A DNA stretch of 64,000 bases from Neoechinorhynchus agilis (GCA_051530055.1 CM121341.1:8866001-8930000), one strand, 5' to 3'; counted from the first letter of the stretch, positions 25,846-40,817 are shown. The notes: generated from the letters alone by a model not told the origin. Made by a program: numbers and translations.

Positions 25846-26293
25846 ATTTTTAAATTTCGAATCACGTGATTGGGATCAAGATATTCTGCACACGTGTAAT
25901 TAATTGACTACATAATAGTCACGGGTTTCTTTGTAATTAAAACTATAGCATGCTGATTAATCAATAGAATACATCTATTGATGCTTAATTAATTTGGTTC
26001 CACACGGGTTCATAATTTCCGATAAGATCAATGAAGGCATTTGAGAGGATCACGTGAGTAAAGGAAGAGTACTTAAGCGATGGAAAATCAGTCATGATTA
26101 TTCTCGCGGTTCTACTCTCTTCAGTTTATACACTTGCACAGCTAGACACCTAGTCAATACGATTGCTCGCAAACTGTCTCCACCTTGTTACTAGAACTTT
26201 TTTCGGTTGTAAAGTAGGTTCTTATCATAAGACTTAACCGAGGAATCGGCTTTAAATTTGATTTTTGTTAAATCAAACCCCGCTTGATTGTAG

Positions 26294-26744
26294 ATGGGAC
26301 GAATTTGCCTTCGCTTTATAAACGCTCCAGTGATCTATGTTTGCAAACGATGTTCAGCGCATCTGACTAAGGAACGGGACATTATGTCAGCGAGGTTCAG
26401 AGGTCGAACTGGCCGAGCCTTCTTGTTCAAAAGAGCATACAACACCAAAACCGGAGCAATGAAACAACAGGTAAGAACAACTTAAACCAATCAATTGTTA
26501 ATTAACGCTAATTTAGACGTTTTTAACCGGAGATCATTTGACCCGGGATCTGTTTTGTGTAAATTGTGACACACAGATTGGATTTCAATACGAATATGCA
26601 AAGGAAAATGATCAAGCTTATAAAGAAGGACGAGTACTCATTGAGAAATGTCGTCTCAGACGTATATATCCAACTGATGTCGCCTATGAGCCTGACTCGG
26701 ATAGCGATTCGGATGATGAGACACGCAACAGCAATAGAGTTTAA
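26294..26744 (+). CDS. Yippee-like protein, YPEL5 type
   Basis: Two exons, 26294-26470 and 26517-26744, with a 46-nt GT-AG intron in phase 0; 134 aa. Zinc-binding pairs are CKRC near residue 18 and CVNC in exon 2. The body has the Yippee signatures SARFRGRTGRAFLF, LTGDHLTRDLFC, and YKEGRVLIEK. MGRI at the start and the RVLIE segment match YPEL5 rather than YPEL1-4. A Ser/Asp-rich tail makes it somewhat longer than human YPEL5 (121 aa). YPEL5 associates with the CTLH (GID) E3 ligase, and the fold is a Mis18/cereblon-like zinc fold. The acceptor TTGATTGTAG ends exactly at the base before the ATG. AATAAA follows the stop at about 26,756. Confidence 0.92.
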
Positions 26745-26789
26745 GTTTTGTTAGAAATAAATGTCCAATTTTTTTGTCGTTTTAATCGG

Positions 26790-29700
26790 GTTTTTATGGG
26801 CCACAAAAATTATTAAGAAATTTATTGATTTCCACTGCATAACATACGTCTTATAAGCACAAAAAGCGCAAAAGCACATCCTTTTAAAGGAATATTTAAA
26901 CAAAATAGATTATTTCGGAAAAAGATACGTCTTATAAAGACTTGGCATGAACAATTAAATCTTAAAACATTTTATTTTAACACAAAAATCACCTACTTTC
27001 GAGAGAAAAAGCGTAATAGCACATCCTTTTAAAAGAATATCTGAACAAAATAGATTATTTCGGAAAAAGATACGTCTTATAAAGACTTGTCATGAATAAT
27101 TAAATCTTAAAACATTTTATTTTAACACAAAAATCACCTACTTTTGAGAGAAAAAGCGCAAAAGCACATCCTTTTAAAGGAATATTTAAACAAAATATAT
27201 ATTTCGGATAAAGATACGTCTTATAAAGACTTGGCATGAACAATTCTCAATCTTAAAACATTTTATTTTAACACAAAAATCACCTACTTTTAAGAAACAA
27301 AAGCGCAACGGCACATCCTTTTAAAAGAATATCTAAACAAAATGGATTACTTCTGAAAAAGATTAATCATATAAAGACTTGGCATGAACAATTAAATCTT
27401 AAAACATTTTATTTTATCACAAAAATCACCTACTTTCGAGAGAAAAAGCGTAATAGCACATCCTTTTAAAAGAATATCTAAACAAAATATATTATTTGGG
27501 AAAAAGATGCGTCTTATAAAGACTTGTCATGAATAATTAAATTTAAAAACATTTTATTTTAACACAAAAATCACCTACTTTTGAGAGAAAAAGCGCAATG
27601 GCACATACTTTTAAAAGAATATCTGAACAAAATAGATTATTTCTGAAAAGATACGTCTTATAAAGACTTGTCATGAATAATTAAATCTTAAAACATTTTA
27701 TTTTAACACAAAAATCACCTACTATCGAGAGAAAAAGCGCAATGGCACATCCTTTTAAAAGAATATCTAAACAAAATATATTATTTCGGAAAAAGATACG
27801 TCTTATAAAGACTTGTCATGAATAATTAAATTTTAAAACATTTTATTTTAACACAAAAATCACCTACTATCGAGAGAAAAAGAGTAATAGCACATCCTTT
27901 TAAAGAATATCTAAACAAAATATATTATTTCGAAAAAGATACGTCTTATAAAGACTTGTCATGAATAATTAAATCTTAAAACATTTTATTTTAACACAAA
28001 AATCACCTACTTTCGAGAGAAAAAGCGTAATAGCACATCCTTTTAAAAGAATATCTGAACAAAATATACATTATTTCGGAAAGAGATACGTCTTATAAAG
28101 ACTTGTCATGAATAATTAAATCTTAAAACATTTTATTTTAACACAAAAATCACCTGCTTTCGAGAAAAAAGCGTAATAGCACATCCTTTTAAAAGAATAT
28201 CTAAACAAAATATATTATTTCGGAAAAAGATACGTCTTATAAAGACTTGTCATGAATAATTAAATCTTAAAACATTTTATTTTAACACAAAAATTTTCGA
28301 GAAAAAAGCGTAATAGCACATCCTTTTAAAAGAATATCTAAACAAAATATATTATTTCGGAAAAAGATACGTCTTATAAAGACTTGTCATGAATAATTAA
28401 ATCTTAAAACATTTTATTTTAACACAAAAATCACCTACTTTCGAGAGAAAAAGCGTAATAGCACATCCTTTTAAAAGAATATCTAAACAAAATATATTAT
28501 TTCGGAAAAGATACGTCTTATAAAGACTTGTCATGAATAATTAAATCTTAAAACATTTTATTTTAACACAAAAATCACCTACTTTCGAGAGAAAAAGCGT
28601 AATAGCACATCCTTTTAAAAGAATATCTAAACAAAATATATTATTTCGGATAAAGATACGTCTTTTAAAAACTTGTCATGAATAATTAAATCTTAAAATA
28701 TTTTATTTTAACACAAAAATCACCTCACTATCGAGAGAAAAAGCGTAATAGCACATCCTTTTAAAAGAATATCTAAACAAAATATATTATTTCGGAAAAA
28801 GATACGTCTTATAAAGACTTGTCATGAATAATTAAATCTTAAAACATTTTATTTTAACACAAAAATCACCTACTTTCGAGAGAAAAAGCGTAATAGCACA
28901 TCCTTTTAAAAGAATATCTAAACAAAATATATTATTTCGGATAAAGATACGTCTTTTAAAACTTGTCATGAATAATTAAATCTTAAAACATTTTATTTTA
29001 ACACAAAAATCACCTACTTTCGAGAGAAAAAGCGTAATAGCACATCCTTTTAAAAGAATATCTAAACAAAATATATTATTTCGGAAAAAGATACGTCTTA
29101 TAAAGACTTGTCATGAATAATTAAATCTTAAAACATTTTATTTTAACACAAAAATCACCTACTATCGAGAGAAAAAGCGTAATAGCACATTCTTTTAAAA
29201 GAATATCTAAACAAAATATATTATTTCGGAAAAAGATACGTCTTATAAAGACTTGTCATGAATAATTAAATCTTAAAACATTTTATTTTAACACAAAAAT
29301 CACCTACTTTCGAGAAAAAAAGCGTAATAGCACATCCTTTTAAAAGAATATCTAAACAAAATATATTATTTCGGAAAAAGATACGTCTTATAAAGACTTG
29401 TCATGAATAATTAAATCTTAAAACATTTTATTTTAACACAAAAATCACCTACTTTCGAGAGAAAAAGCGTAATAGCACATTCTTTTAAAAGAATATCTAA
29501 ACAAAATATATTATTTCGGAAAAAGAACCGTCTTATAAAGACTTGTCATGAATAATTAAATCTTAAAACATTTTATTTTAAAACAAAAATCACCTACTTT
29601 CGAGAGAAAAAGCGTAAAAGCACATCCTTTTAAAAGAATATCTGAACAAAATACATTATTTCGGAAAAGATACGTCTTATAAAGACTTGTCATGAATAAT

Positions 29701-32700
29701 TAAATCTTAAAACATTTTATTTTAATAGCACACAAAAATTATTTCGGAAAAAGATACGTCTTATAAAGACTTGTCACCTACTTTCGAGAGAAAAAGCGTA
29801 ATAGCACATCCTTTTAAAAGAATATCTAAACAAAATAGATTATTTCGGAAAAAGATACGTCTTATAAAGACTTGTCATGAATAATTAAATCTTAAAACAT
29901 TTTATTTTAACACAAAAATCACCTACTTTCGAGAGAAAAAGCGTAATAGCACATCCTTTTAAAAGAATATCTAAACAAAATATATTATTTCGGAAAAAGA
30001 TACGTCTTATAAAGACTTGTCATGAATAATTAAATCTTAAAACATTTTATTTTAACACAAAAATCACCTACTTTTGAGAGAAAAAGCGCAATGGCACATC
30101 TTTTAAAAGAATATCTAAACAAAATAGATTATTTCTGAAAAGATACGTCTTATAAAGACTTGTCATGAATAATTAAATCTTAAAACATTTTATTTTAACA
30201 CAAAAATCACCTACTTTCGAGAGAAAAAGCGTAATAGCACATCCTTTTAAAAGAATATCTAAACAAAATATATTATTTCGAAAAAACTACGTCTTATAAA
30301 GACTTGTCATGAATAATTTAAATCTTAAAACATTTTATTTTAACACAAAAATCACCTACTTTCGAGAGAAAAAGCGTAATGGCACATCCTTTTAAAAGAA
30401 TATCTAAACAAAATATATTATTTCGGAAAAAGATACGTCTTATAAAGACTTGTCATGAATAATTAAATCTTAAAACATTTTATTTTAACACAAAAATCAC
30501 CTACTTTCGAGAGAAAAAGCGTAATAGCACATCCTTTTAAAAGAATATCTAAACAAAATAGATTATTTCGGAAAAAGATACGTCTTATAAAGACTTGTCA
30601 TTAATAATTAAATCTAAAACATTTTATTTTAACACAAAAATCACCTACTTTCGAGAGAAAAAGCGTAATAGCACATCCTTTTAAAAGAATATCTAAACAA
30701 AATATATTATTTCGGAAAAAGATACGTCTTATAAAGACTTGTCATGAATAATTAAATCTTAAAACATTTTATTTTAACACAAAAATCACCTACTATCGAG
30801 AGAAAAAGCGTAATAGCACATAATTTTAAAAGAATATCTGAACAAAATATATTATTTCGGAAAAAGATACGTCTTATAAAGACTTGTCATGAATAATTAA
30901 ATCTTAAAACATTTTATTTTAACACAAAAATCACCTACTTTCGAGAAAAAAGCGTAATAGCACATCCTTTTAAAAGAATATCTAAACAAAATAGATTATT
31001 TCTGAAAAAGATCAAAGATACGTCTTATAAAGACTTGTCATGAATAATTAAATCTTAAAACATTTTATTTTAACAAAAAGACTCAAAATCTTAAAACATT
31101 TTATTTTAGAAATAAAAAGCGCAATGGCACATCCTTTTAAAAGAATATCTTAAACAAAATAGATTATTTCTGAAAAAGATTAATCATATAAAGACTTGGC
31201 ATGAACAACTAAATCTTAAAACATTTTATTTTAGAAATAAAATTACCAACTTTTGAGAGAAAAAGCGCAACCGCACATCATTTTAAAGGAATATTTAAAC
31301 AAAATAGATTATTTCTGAAAAAGATTAATAATATAAAGACTTGGCATGAACAATTAAATCTTAAAACATTTTATTTTAGAAAAAATACTCACCTACTTTT
31401 GAGAGATTAAGCGCAAAAGCACATCCTTTTAAAGGAATATTTAAACAAAATATATTATTTCGGATAAAGATACGTCTTATAAAGACTTGGCATGAACAAT
31501 TCTCAATCTTAAAACATTTTATTTTAACACAAAAATCACCTACTTTTAAGAAACAAAAGCGCAACGGCACATCCTTTTAAAAGAATATCTAAACAAAATA
31601 GATTACTTCTGAAAAAGATTAATCATATAAAGACTTGGCATGAACAATTAAATCTTAAAACATTTTATTTTAGAAATAATATCACCTACTTTTGAGAGAA
31701 AAAGCGCAACGGCACATCCTTTTAAAAGAATATCTAAACAAAATAGATTATTTCTGAAAAAGATTATTCATATAAAGACTTGGCATGAACAATTAAATCT
31801 TAAAACATTTTATTTTAGAAAAAATACTCACCTACTTTTGAGAGAAAAAGCGCAACCGCACATCATTTTAAAGGAATATTTAAACAAAATAGATTATTTC
31901 TAAAAAAAGATGCGTCTTATATGAACTTGGCATGAACAATTCTCAATCCTCAAACATTTTATTTTAAAAAAAAATTACATACTTTTGAGAAAAAAAGCGA
32001 AAAGCACATCCTTTTAAAGGAATATTTAAACAAAATAGAATATTTCTGAAAAAGATACGTCTCACAAGAACTTGGCATGAACAATTCTAAATCTTAAAAC
32101 TTTTATTTTAACACAAAAATCACCTACTTTCGAGAAAAAAAGCGTAATAGCACATCCTTTTAAAAGAATATATAAACAAAATATATTATTTCGGAAAAAG
32201 AACCGTCTTATAAAGACTTGTCATGAATAACTAAATCTTAAAACATTTTATTTTAACACAAAAATCACATACTTTTGAGAAAGAAAAAGCGCAACAGCAC
32301 ATCCTTTTAAAAGAATATCTGAACAAAATATATTATTTCGGAAAAAGATACGTCTTATAAAGACCTGTCATGAATAATTAAATCTTAAAACATTTTATTT
32401 TAACACAAAAATCACCTACTTTTGAAAGAAAAAGCGCAATGGCACATACTTTTAAAAGAATATCTGAACAAAATAGATTATTTCGATAAAGATACGTCTT
32501 ATAAAGACTTGTCATGAATAATTAAATCTTAAAACATTTTATTTTAACACAAAAAATAACCTACTTTCGAGAGAAAAAGCGTAATAGCACATCCTTTTAA
32601 AAGAATATCTAAACAAAATATATTATTTCGGAAAAAGAACCGTCTTATAAAGAATTGTCATGAATAATTAAATCTTAAAACATTTTATTTTAAAACAAAA

Positions 32701-35700
32701 ATAACCTACTTTCGAGAGAAAAAGCGTAATAGCACATCCTTTTTAAAGAATATCTGAACAAAATAGATTATTTCGGATAAAGATACGTCTTATAAAGACT
32801 TGTCATGAATAATTAAATCTTAAATTTTTTTATTTTAACACAAAAATCACCTACTTTCGAGAGAAAAAGCGTAATAGCACATCCTTTTAAAAGAATATCT
32901 AAACAAAATATATTATTTCGGAAAAAGAACCGTCTTATAAAGACTTGTCATGAATAATTAAATCTTAAAACATTTTATTTTAACACAAAAATCACCTACT
33001 TTTGAGAGAAAAAGCGCAATGGCACATACTTTTAAAAGAATATCTGAACAAAATATATTATTTCGGAAAAAGAACCGTCTTATAAAGACTTGTCATTAAT
33101 AATTAAATCTTAAAACATTTTACTTTAACACAAAAATATCCTACTTTTGAGAGAAAAAGCGCAATGGCACATCCTTTTAAAAGAATATCTAAAAAAATAG
33201 ATTATTTCTGTAAAAGTTACGTCATATAAAGACTTGGCATGAACAATTAAATCTTAAAACATTTTATTTTATCACAAAAATCACCTACTTTCGAGAGAAA
33301 AAGCGTAATAGCACATCCTTTTAAAAGAATATCTAAACAAAATATATTATTTCGGAAAAAGATGCGTCTTATAAAGACTTGTCATGAATAATTAAATTTT
33401 AAAATTTTTTATTTTAACACAAAAATCACCTACTTTTGAAAGAAATAGCGCAATGGCACATACTTTTAAAAGAATATCTGAACAAAATATATTATTTCGG
33501 ATAAAGATACGTCTTATAAAGACTTGTCATGAATAATTAAATTTTAAAAGATTTTATTTTAACACAAAAATCACCTACTATCGAGAGAAAAAGAGTAATA
33601 GCACATCCTTTTAAAAGAATATCTAAACAAAATATATTATTTCGGAAAAAGATACGTCTTATAAAGACTTGTCATGAATAATTAAATTTTAAAACATTTT
33701 ATTTTAACACAAAAATCACCTACTATCGAGAGAAAAAGAGTAATAGCACATCCTTTTAAAAGAATATCTAAACAAAATAGATTATTTTGGAAAAAGATAC
33801 GTCTTATAAAGACTTGTCATGAATAATTAAATCTTAAAACATTTTATTTTAACACAAAAATCACCTACTTTTGAGAGAAAAAGCGCATTGGCACATACTT
33901 TTAAAAGAATATCTAAACAAAATAGATTATTTCGGATAAAGATACGTCTTATAAAGACTTGTCATGAATAATTAAATCTTAAAACATTTTATTTTAACAC
34001 AAAAATCACCTACTTCCGAGGGAAAAAGCGTAATAGCACATCCTTTTAAAAGAATATCTAAACAAAATATATTATTTCGGAAAAAGAAACGTCTTATAAA
34101 GACTTGTCATGAATAATTAAATCTTAAAACATTTTATTTTAACACAAAAATCACCTACTTTCGAGAAAAAAAAGCGTAATCATCCATTTAAAATAATATC
34201 TAAACAAAATATATTATTTCGGAAAAAGATACGTCTTATAAAGACTTGTCATGAATAATTAAATCTTAAAACATTTTATTTTAACACAAAAATCACCTAC
34301 TTTTGAGAGAAAAAGCGCAATGGCACATCCTTTTAAAAGAATATCTGAACAAAATAGATTATTTCGGATAAAGATACGTCTTATAAAGACTTGTCATGAA
34401 TAATTAAATCTTAAAACATTTTATTTTAACACAAAAATCACCTACTTTCGAGAAAAAAAAGCGTAATAGCACATCCATTTAAAATAATATCTAAACAAAA
34501 TATATTATTTCGGAAAAAGATACGTCTTATAAAGACTTGTCATGAATAATTAAATCTTAAAACATTTTATTTTAACACAAAAATCACCTACTATCGAGAG
34601 AAAAAGCGTAATAGCACATCCTTTTAAAAGAATATATAAACAAAATATATTATTTCGGATAAAGATACGTCTTTTAAAAACTTGTCATGAATAATTAAAT
34701 CTTAAAACATTTTATTTTAACACAAAAATCACCTACTTTCGAGAGAAAAAGCGTTATAGCACATAATTTTAAAAGAATATCTGAACAAAATATATTATTT
34801 CGGAAAAAGATACGTCTTATAAAGACTTGTTATGAATAATTAAATCTTAAAACATTTTATTTTAGCACAAAAATCAATTACTATCGAGAGAAAAAGCGTA
34901 ATAGCACAGCCTTTTAAAAGAATATCTAAACAAAATATATTATTTCGGATAAAGATACGTCTTTTAAAAACTTGTCATGAATAATTAAATCTTAAAACAT
35001 TTTATTTTAACACAAAAATCAACTACTTTCGAGAGAAAAAGCGTTATAGCACATCCTTTTAAAAGAATATCTGAACAAAATAGATTATTTCGGAAAAAGA
35101 TACGTCTTATAAAGACTTGTCATGAATAATTAAATCTTAAAACATTTTATTTTAACACAAAAATCACCTACTTTTGAGAGAAAAAGCGCAATGGCACATC
35201 CTTTTAAAAGAATATCTAAACAAAATATATTATTTCGGAAAAAGATACGTCTTATAAAGACCTGTCATGAATAATTAAATTTTAAAAATTTATTTTAACA
35301 CAAAAATCACCTACTTCCGAGGGAAAAAGCGTAATAGCACATCCTTTTAAAAGAACATCTAAACAAAATATATTATTTCGGAAAAAATACGTCTTATAAA
35401 GACTTGTCATGAATAATTAAATTTTAAAACATTTTATTTTAACACAAAAATCACCTACTTTCGAGAAAAAAAGCGTAATAGCACATCCTTTTAAAAGAAT
35501 ATCTAAACAAAAATATATTATTTGGGAAAGATACGTCTTATAAAGACTTCATGAATAATTAAATCTTAAAACATTTTATTTTTACACAAAAATCACCTAC
35601 TTTTTGAGAGAAAAGCGCAATGGCACATCCTTTTAAAAAGAATATCTGAACAAAATAGATTATTTCGGATAAAGATACGTCTTATAAAGACTTGTCATGA

Positions 35701-38010
35701 ATAATTAAATCTTAAAACATTTTATTTTAACAAAAAACACCTACTGAGAAAAAAAGCGTAATAGCACATCCATTTAAAATAATATCTAAACAAAATATAT
35801 TATTTCGAAAAAAGATACGTCTTATAAAGACTTGTCATGAATAATTAAATCTTAAAACATTTTATTTTAACACAAAAATCACCTACTATCGAGAGAAAAA
35901 GCGTAATAGCACAGCCTTTTAAAAGAATATCTAAACAAAATATATTATTTCGGATAAAGATACGTCTTTTAAAAACTTGTCATGAATAATTAAATCTTAA
36001 AACATTTTATTTTAACACAAAAAATCACCTACTTTCGAGAGAAAAAGCGTTATAGCACATAATTTTAAAAGAATATCTGAACAAAATATATTATTTCGGA
36101 AAAAGATACGTCTTATAAAGACTTGTTATGAATAATTAAATCTTAAAACATTTTATTTTAGCACAAAAATCACCTACTTTCGAGGGAAAAAGCGTAATAG
36201 CACATTCTTTTAAAAGAATATATAAACAAAATACATTATTTCGGAAAAAATACGTCTTATAAAGACTTGTCATGAATAATTAAATCTTAAAACATTTTAT
36301 TTTAACACAAAAATCACCTACTTTCGAGAGAAAAAGCGTTATAGCACATAATTTTAAAAGAATATCTGAACAAAATATATTATTTCGGAAAAAGGTACGT
36401 CTTATAAAGACTTGTCATGAATAATTAAATCTTAAAACATTTTATTTTAGCACAAAAATCACCTACTATCGAGGGAAAAAGCGTAATAGCACATTCTTTT
36501 AAAAGAATATCTAAACAAAATATATTATTTCGGAAAAAATACGTCTTATAAAGACTTGTCATGAATGATTAAATCTTAAAACATTTTATTTTAACACAAA
36601 AATCACCTACTTTCGAGAAAAAAAGCGTAATAGCACATTCTTTTAAAAGAATATCTGAACAAAATAGATTATTTCGGATAAAGATACGTTTTATAAAGAC
36701 TTGTCATTAATAATTAAATCTTAAAACATTTTATTTTAACACAAAAATCACCTACTATCGAGAGAAAAAGCGTAATAGCACAGCCTTTTAAAAGAATATC
36801 TAAACAAAATATATTATTTCGGAAAAAGGTACGTCTTATAAAGACTTGTCATGAATAATTAAATCTTAAAACATTTTATTTTAGCACAAAAATCACCTAC
36901 TATCGAGGGAAAAAGCGTAATAGCACATTCTTTTAAAAGAATATATAAACAAAATATATTATTTCGGAAAAAATACGTCTTATAAAGACTTGTCATGAAT
37001 GATTAAATCTTAAAACATTTTATTTTAACACAAAAATCACCTGCTTTCGAGAAAAAAAGCGTAATAGCACATCCTTTTAAAAGAATATCTAAACAAAATA
37101 CATTATTTCGGAAAAAGATACGTCTTATAAAGACTTGTCATGAATAATTAAAATCTTTAAAACATTTTATTTTAATACAAAAATCACCTACTTTTGAGAG
37201 AAAAAGCGCAATGGCACATACTTTTAAAAGAATATCTAAACAAAATACATTATTTCGGAAAAAGATACGTCTTATAAAGACTTGTCATGAATAATTAAAT
37301 CTTAAAACATTTTATTTTAACACAAAAATCACATACTTTTAAGAAAAAAAGCGCAACGGCACATCCTTTTAAAAGAATATCTGAATAAAATAGATTATTT
37401 CGGATAAAGATACGTCTTATAAAGACTTGTCATGAATAATTAAATCTTAAAACATTTTATTTTAACACAAAAATCATACTTTTGAGAGAAAAAGCGTAAT
37501 AGCACATCCTTTTAAAGGAATATCTGAAAAAAAATAGATTATTTCTGAAAAAGATACGTCATATAAAGACTTGTCATGAACAATTAAATCTTAAAACATT
37601 TTATTTTAGAAATAAAATCACCTACTTTTGAGAGAAAAAGCGCAACCGCACATCCTTTTAAAAGAATATCTAAACAAAATGGATTATTTCTTAAAAAGAT
37701 TAATCATATAAAGACTTGGCATGAACAATTAAATCTTAAAACATTTTATTTTAGTAATAAAATCACCTACTTTTAAGAAACCAAAGCGCAACGGCACATC
37801 CTTTTAAAAGAATATCTGAACAAAATAGATTATTTTTGAAAAAGATTCGCCATATAAAGACTTGTCATGAACAATTAAATCTTAAAACATTTTATTTTAG
37901 AAATAAAATCACCTACTTTTGAGAGAAAAAGCGCAACCGCACATCCTTTTAAAAGAATATCTAAACAAAATGGATTATTTCTTAAAAAGATACGTCTTGT
38001 AAGAACTTCG
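26790..38010. repeat. Satellite array B, 145-bp unit, about 77 copies
   Basis: An 11.2-kb uninterrupted array of an AT-rich 144-146-bp unit. Landmarks per unit are CACAAAAATCACCTACTTT, AAAAAGCG, GCACATCCTTTTAAAAG, GATACGTCTTATAAAGAC and CATGAATAATTAAATC. The central copies are nearly identical. Copies at both edges and in a block near 31.1-32.1 kb belong to a second subfamily with GATTAATCATATAAAG, GGCATGAACAATT and GAAATAAAAT. A few local rearrangements occur, such as near 29,730. The array begins right after the YPEL5 3' end. No gene is present. Confidence 0.97.
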
Positions 38011-38116
38011 CAATATTAAAAACATGAAAAAGGTTTGCATTGTGTAGCATTATCGATGCCTGACGATCCACCTTGCCGTTTTCACCTGAGAAGACATTGT
38101 AGTGGTTCCACTTTTT

Positions 38117-38269
38117 TCAAGGTGCCTCCGTCGATGTCTTGTCATGAATGATTGTTACGGCATCCATACCGCATGTGGAACAAATATATTTAAGCCAACG
38201 TTCAAGTTGAACTTGAGTAACATTTGTTTTTGATTGTGTGCCAGAAATGAGCTCAGAATTGTCCTTCAT
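38117..38269 (-). other. Short unassigned minus-strand ORF
   Basis: Within the 700-bp stretch after the satellite, a 50-codon frame starts ATGAAGGACAAT and contains LERWLKYICSTCGMDA. It stops at TGA 38117, after which the same frame stays open for several dozen codons. It could be an exon or a decayed mobile-element remnant. The rest of 38,011-38,730 shows nothing I can name. Confidence 0.25.
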
Positions 38270-38732
38270 TTTTTAATGCAATGCCCGCCACAATGGAGTT
38301 TAATAAAATTCGCTAGAGTGAAAATTGCTGACTGATGTCAATTTTGTCGTGTTATTCTATATAAAGTGTTTGTTCAATTTTTAACGAAATTTTTATCTAA
38401 AGTATGTTCGAGAATAAGGCCATGCAGAACAACAAATAAGCGATAATCTAGGAAAAGGATATTCCAAAATTGAAGTTATTTGGCTAACGTTCAAAACTGT
38501 TTTTCTTAACGATTAATTTCTACAATTTTGATAAGAAATTATATACAAAACAAGGTCTGCGGATTTACAAAGGGTAATAAGAGACGATAATCCCAAATCA
38601 AATTTTTTTTAAGAAACCGACTAAATAGGTTGATCTTTTATAAGGTATTGTTTATATTCTTGTTTTGAATGAGCATAACTCATAAAAACGAATCGGTGAT
38701 TCAATTTCTCAAAAAAAAGCACACTAACTCAC

Positions 38733-38902
38733 CGATCTTTTACATTGTTAAGCTCCTTGATGAAATGTCCTTCATTTAAGCAATGAACTTGTTTCGTTCC
38801 CTTAGAAAAGGTGACTCCTAAAAACATTGAGTTGCTTTCTGAATCATTTTCACGTTGAAAAGTGACAGCAAGCGGATTTGCGTCTAAAGCAAGTATGCTC
38901 AT
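38733..38902 (-). CDS. Partial unknown gene, probable first exon
   Basis: A minus-strand frame starts ATGAGCATACTTGC (MSILALDANPLAVTFQREN) and runs 56 codons to a strong donor, CG|GTGAGT, at 38732. The composition looks protein-like. No downstream exon was found between 38.0 and 38.7 kb, and the satellite lies beyond. It is divergent from the ankyrin gene, with about 330 bp between starts. The family is unrecognised. Confidence 0.4.
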
Positions 38903-39228
38903 AATACTTGGCAACTTGAGCTTTGATCAAAGCGCCGATAAATCTCACTCCTTCGCCTCCGATTACATCCATCTCTCTTACATCTAAAGAACAGCATTTT
39001 GTCGTTCTCAACGCCACATCTTTCCACTGCATTGGAAACGCATATAAAGCGAGAGTGCGCAAACGAACATTCCGTAAAAGAGCTCACACGGAGAAAAAGG
39101 AAGGGGTGGAAAGCCTCATGACATTCCTAAGGTCTCATGTCGATTCTAGAGAAATGACCTCGTATATCGGGCGATTGAAGGACTACATTCTCAGTTCATT
39201 GTTTGTGCTGTCTTCGTCGCAATCAGGA

Positions 39229-40114
39229 ATGAATCAGAGCGAACTCGATAGTGCTCTAATCGACGCATGCCAAAAGGAAAATCTCGCACAGGTTATCAAA
39301 TTATTGTCTCAAGGTCTTTAGAGGGAGACTCGGGAATATTAACTTCTGATTTTTAAGGTGCGGATCCAACTGCATGCGACGATGATCACTATCATCCTAT
39401 GTTGATCGCCGCTTTGCGGAACAATTTAGAAATCGCAAAGGCTTTGATTGCAAACGGGGCCGTGGTTGATCAAAAAGGTTGCTATGGTAGAAATGCACTC
39501 ATGGCTGCTGCCCAGGTATTTGGTCTCTCGCTCTAGTTGTACTCTCAAAACTGCTACTGTCTTTAAAGTGTGGAAACCTCGATTTTGTGAAACTGTTAAC
39601 TGAATCCAAAGCCGATGTTAATGCAGTCGACGACGAGTCAAACACTCCTTTGATCTTGGCAACGAATTCAGAGCAAACCAATGTTATAATTAATTTGATT
39701 AAGAGCGGAGCTGATATCCATAAAAAAGGATTTGAACGACATTCCTCTCTTGAAATCGCTAGAAAAAAGAATATGAGGGAAATTGTGAAATTAATGGAAC
39801 GAACGAGTCCAATGCCATCTTCAGCATCAGAACCGATCATGAGTCTTGATAGACACTCAAATGAAGAAAGGGGAAACTCAAAAAGTGTGACTTCAGGTGA
39901 TTCAGATGAAGTGAAGTTTAGTGTGGATCCAGACGATAGACATCGAGCTTTAGCAAAAGCGCAATCGGTCGACTGCGCCGATCTGCCGTCATTGGCTATT
40001 GACTCGACCAAAACGGAAACAGCAATCAAGGAGGAAGTCGCCAATGAGTCCGAGAACGAGACGGGTACAGCGGACGAAAAAAAAGAACCAAACGAAGGAG
40101 CAACGGGTGAATAA
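39229..40114 (+). CDS. Ankyrin-repeat protein
   Basis: Three exons: 39229-39313, 39358-39515 and 39569-40114 (introns of 44 and 53 nt, GT-AG, phases 1 and 0), giving 262 aa. Four ankyrin repeats cover roughly residues 4-140, including YHPMLIAALRNNLEIAKALI, GRNALMAAAQ, NTPLILATNSEQTNVI and HSSLEIARKKNM. The remaining 120 residues are Ser/Glu/Asp-rich and probably disordered. The start is set by a pyrimidine-rich acceptor (CGCAATCAG ending 39226) two nt before the ATG. The frame is open further upstream to 38,923, so a longer N-terminus is possible. Ankyrin repeats mediate protein contacts; the specific partner cannot be inferred. Confidence 0.8.
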
Positions 40115-40817
40115 TAATCTGTTTTAAAGCCGAATTGAAAAGAAGCTGAGTCGGATCTCGTATACAAATACAAAACTATACATGGACACACGACCTCTTC
40201 TCTAGAACAATTATTATCTAAAGAATATTGCGACTGAGAGCATTGTGGCTGGAGAAATCGAAGACTTGAGACGCTCTGCGCGTTGACAAAAGAGAAAATA
40301 CGAAATTGTTAGGACTTTGTAGTCGTAGTTGAACATTATTGTGGACTCTCAGCGGCAGCGTAGAAAATTTATCTATCAGCATTGTGACATTTGGGAGTAA
40401 TTAAAAAGAAGTCCAGGATTCTAAAGTTAAAGATTAACAGCTCATTTCGAATCGTATAATCAGCCCAAGTTTATTAAAAATCACGTAAGTTCAACCATTA
40501 CTTAAAACAAGGTAAATAAAATAATTATAGCGTATAACGAAAGCTCTGTAGGATATGATGATTCGTAGAACAGTTTTCGCAGTAGGAAATTCTATACCCA
40601 GGAGAAAGCGATCAATGACATTATTGCCGATAATTGAATTTTAGAAAAAGAGATATAGCCAGTAGGAAATTCTATACTCAGGAGAAATCGATCACTGACA
40701 TTATTGCCGATAATTGAATTTTAGAAAAAGAGATATATCCATTATCGTAATATCCAGGTTTCAATTTTTGGAAAGAAGCCGTGTTAGCTGACATCAAATT
40801 TTGTACATTATTTCAAA
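40115..40817. other. Intergenic with an 82-bp tandem duplication
   Basis: Two copies of CAGTAGGAAATTCTATAC..AATTTTAGAAAAAGAGATAT occur near 40,580 and 40,661 and differ at a few positions. No gene is otherwise evident. Confidence 0.7.

Noticed and set aside
26790-38010. CRISPR-like array
   Set aside because: The whole 145-bp unit is repeated with no unique spacers, and the context is eukaryotic.
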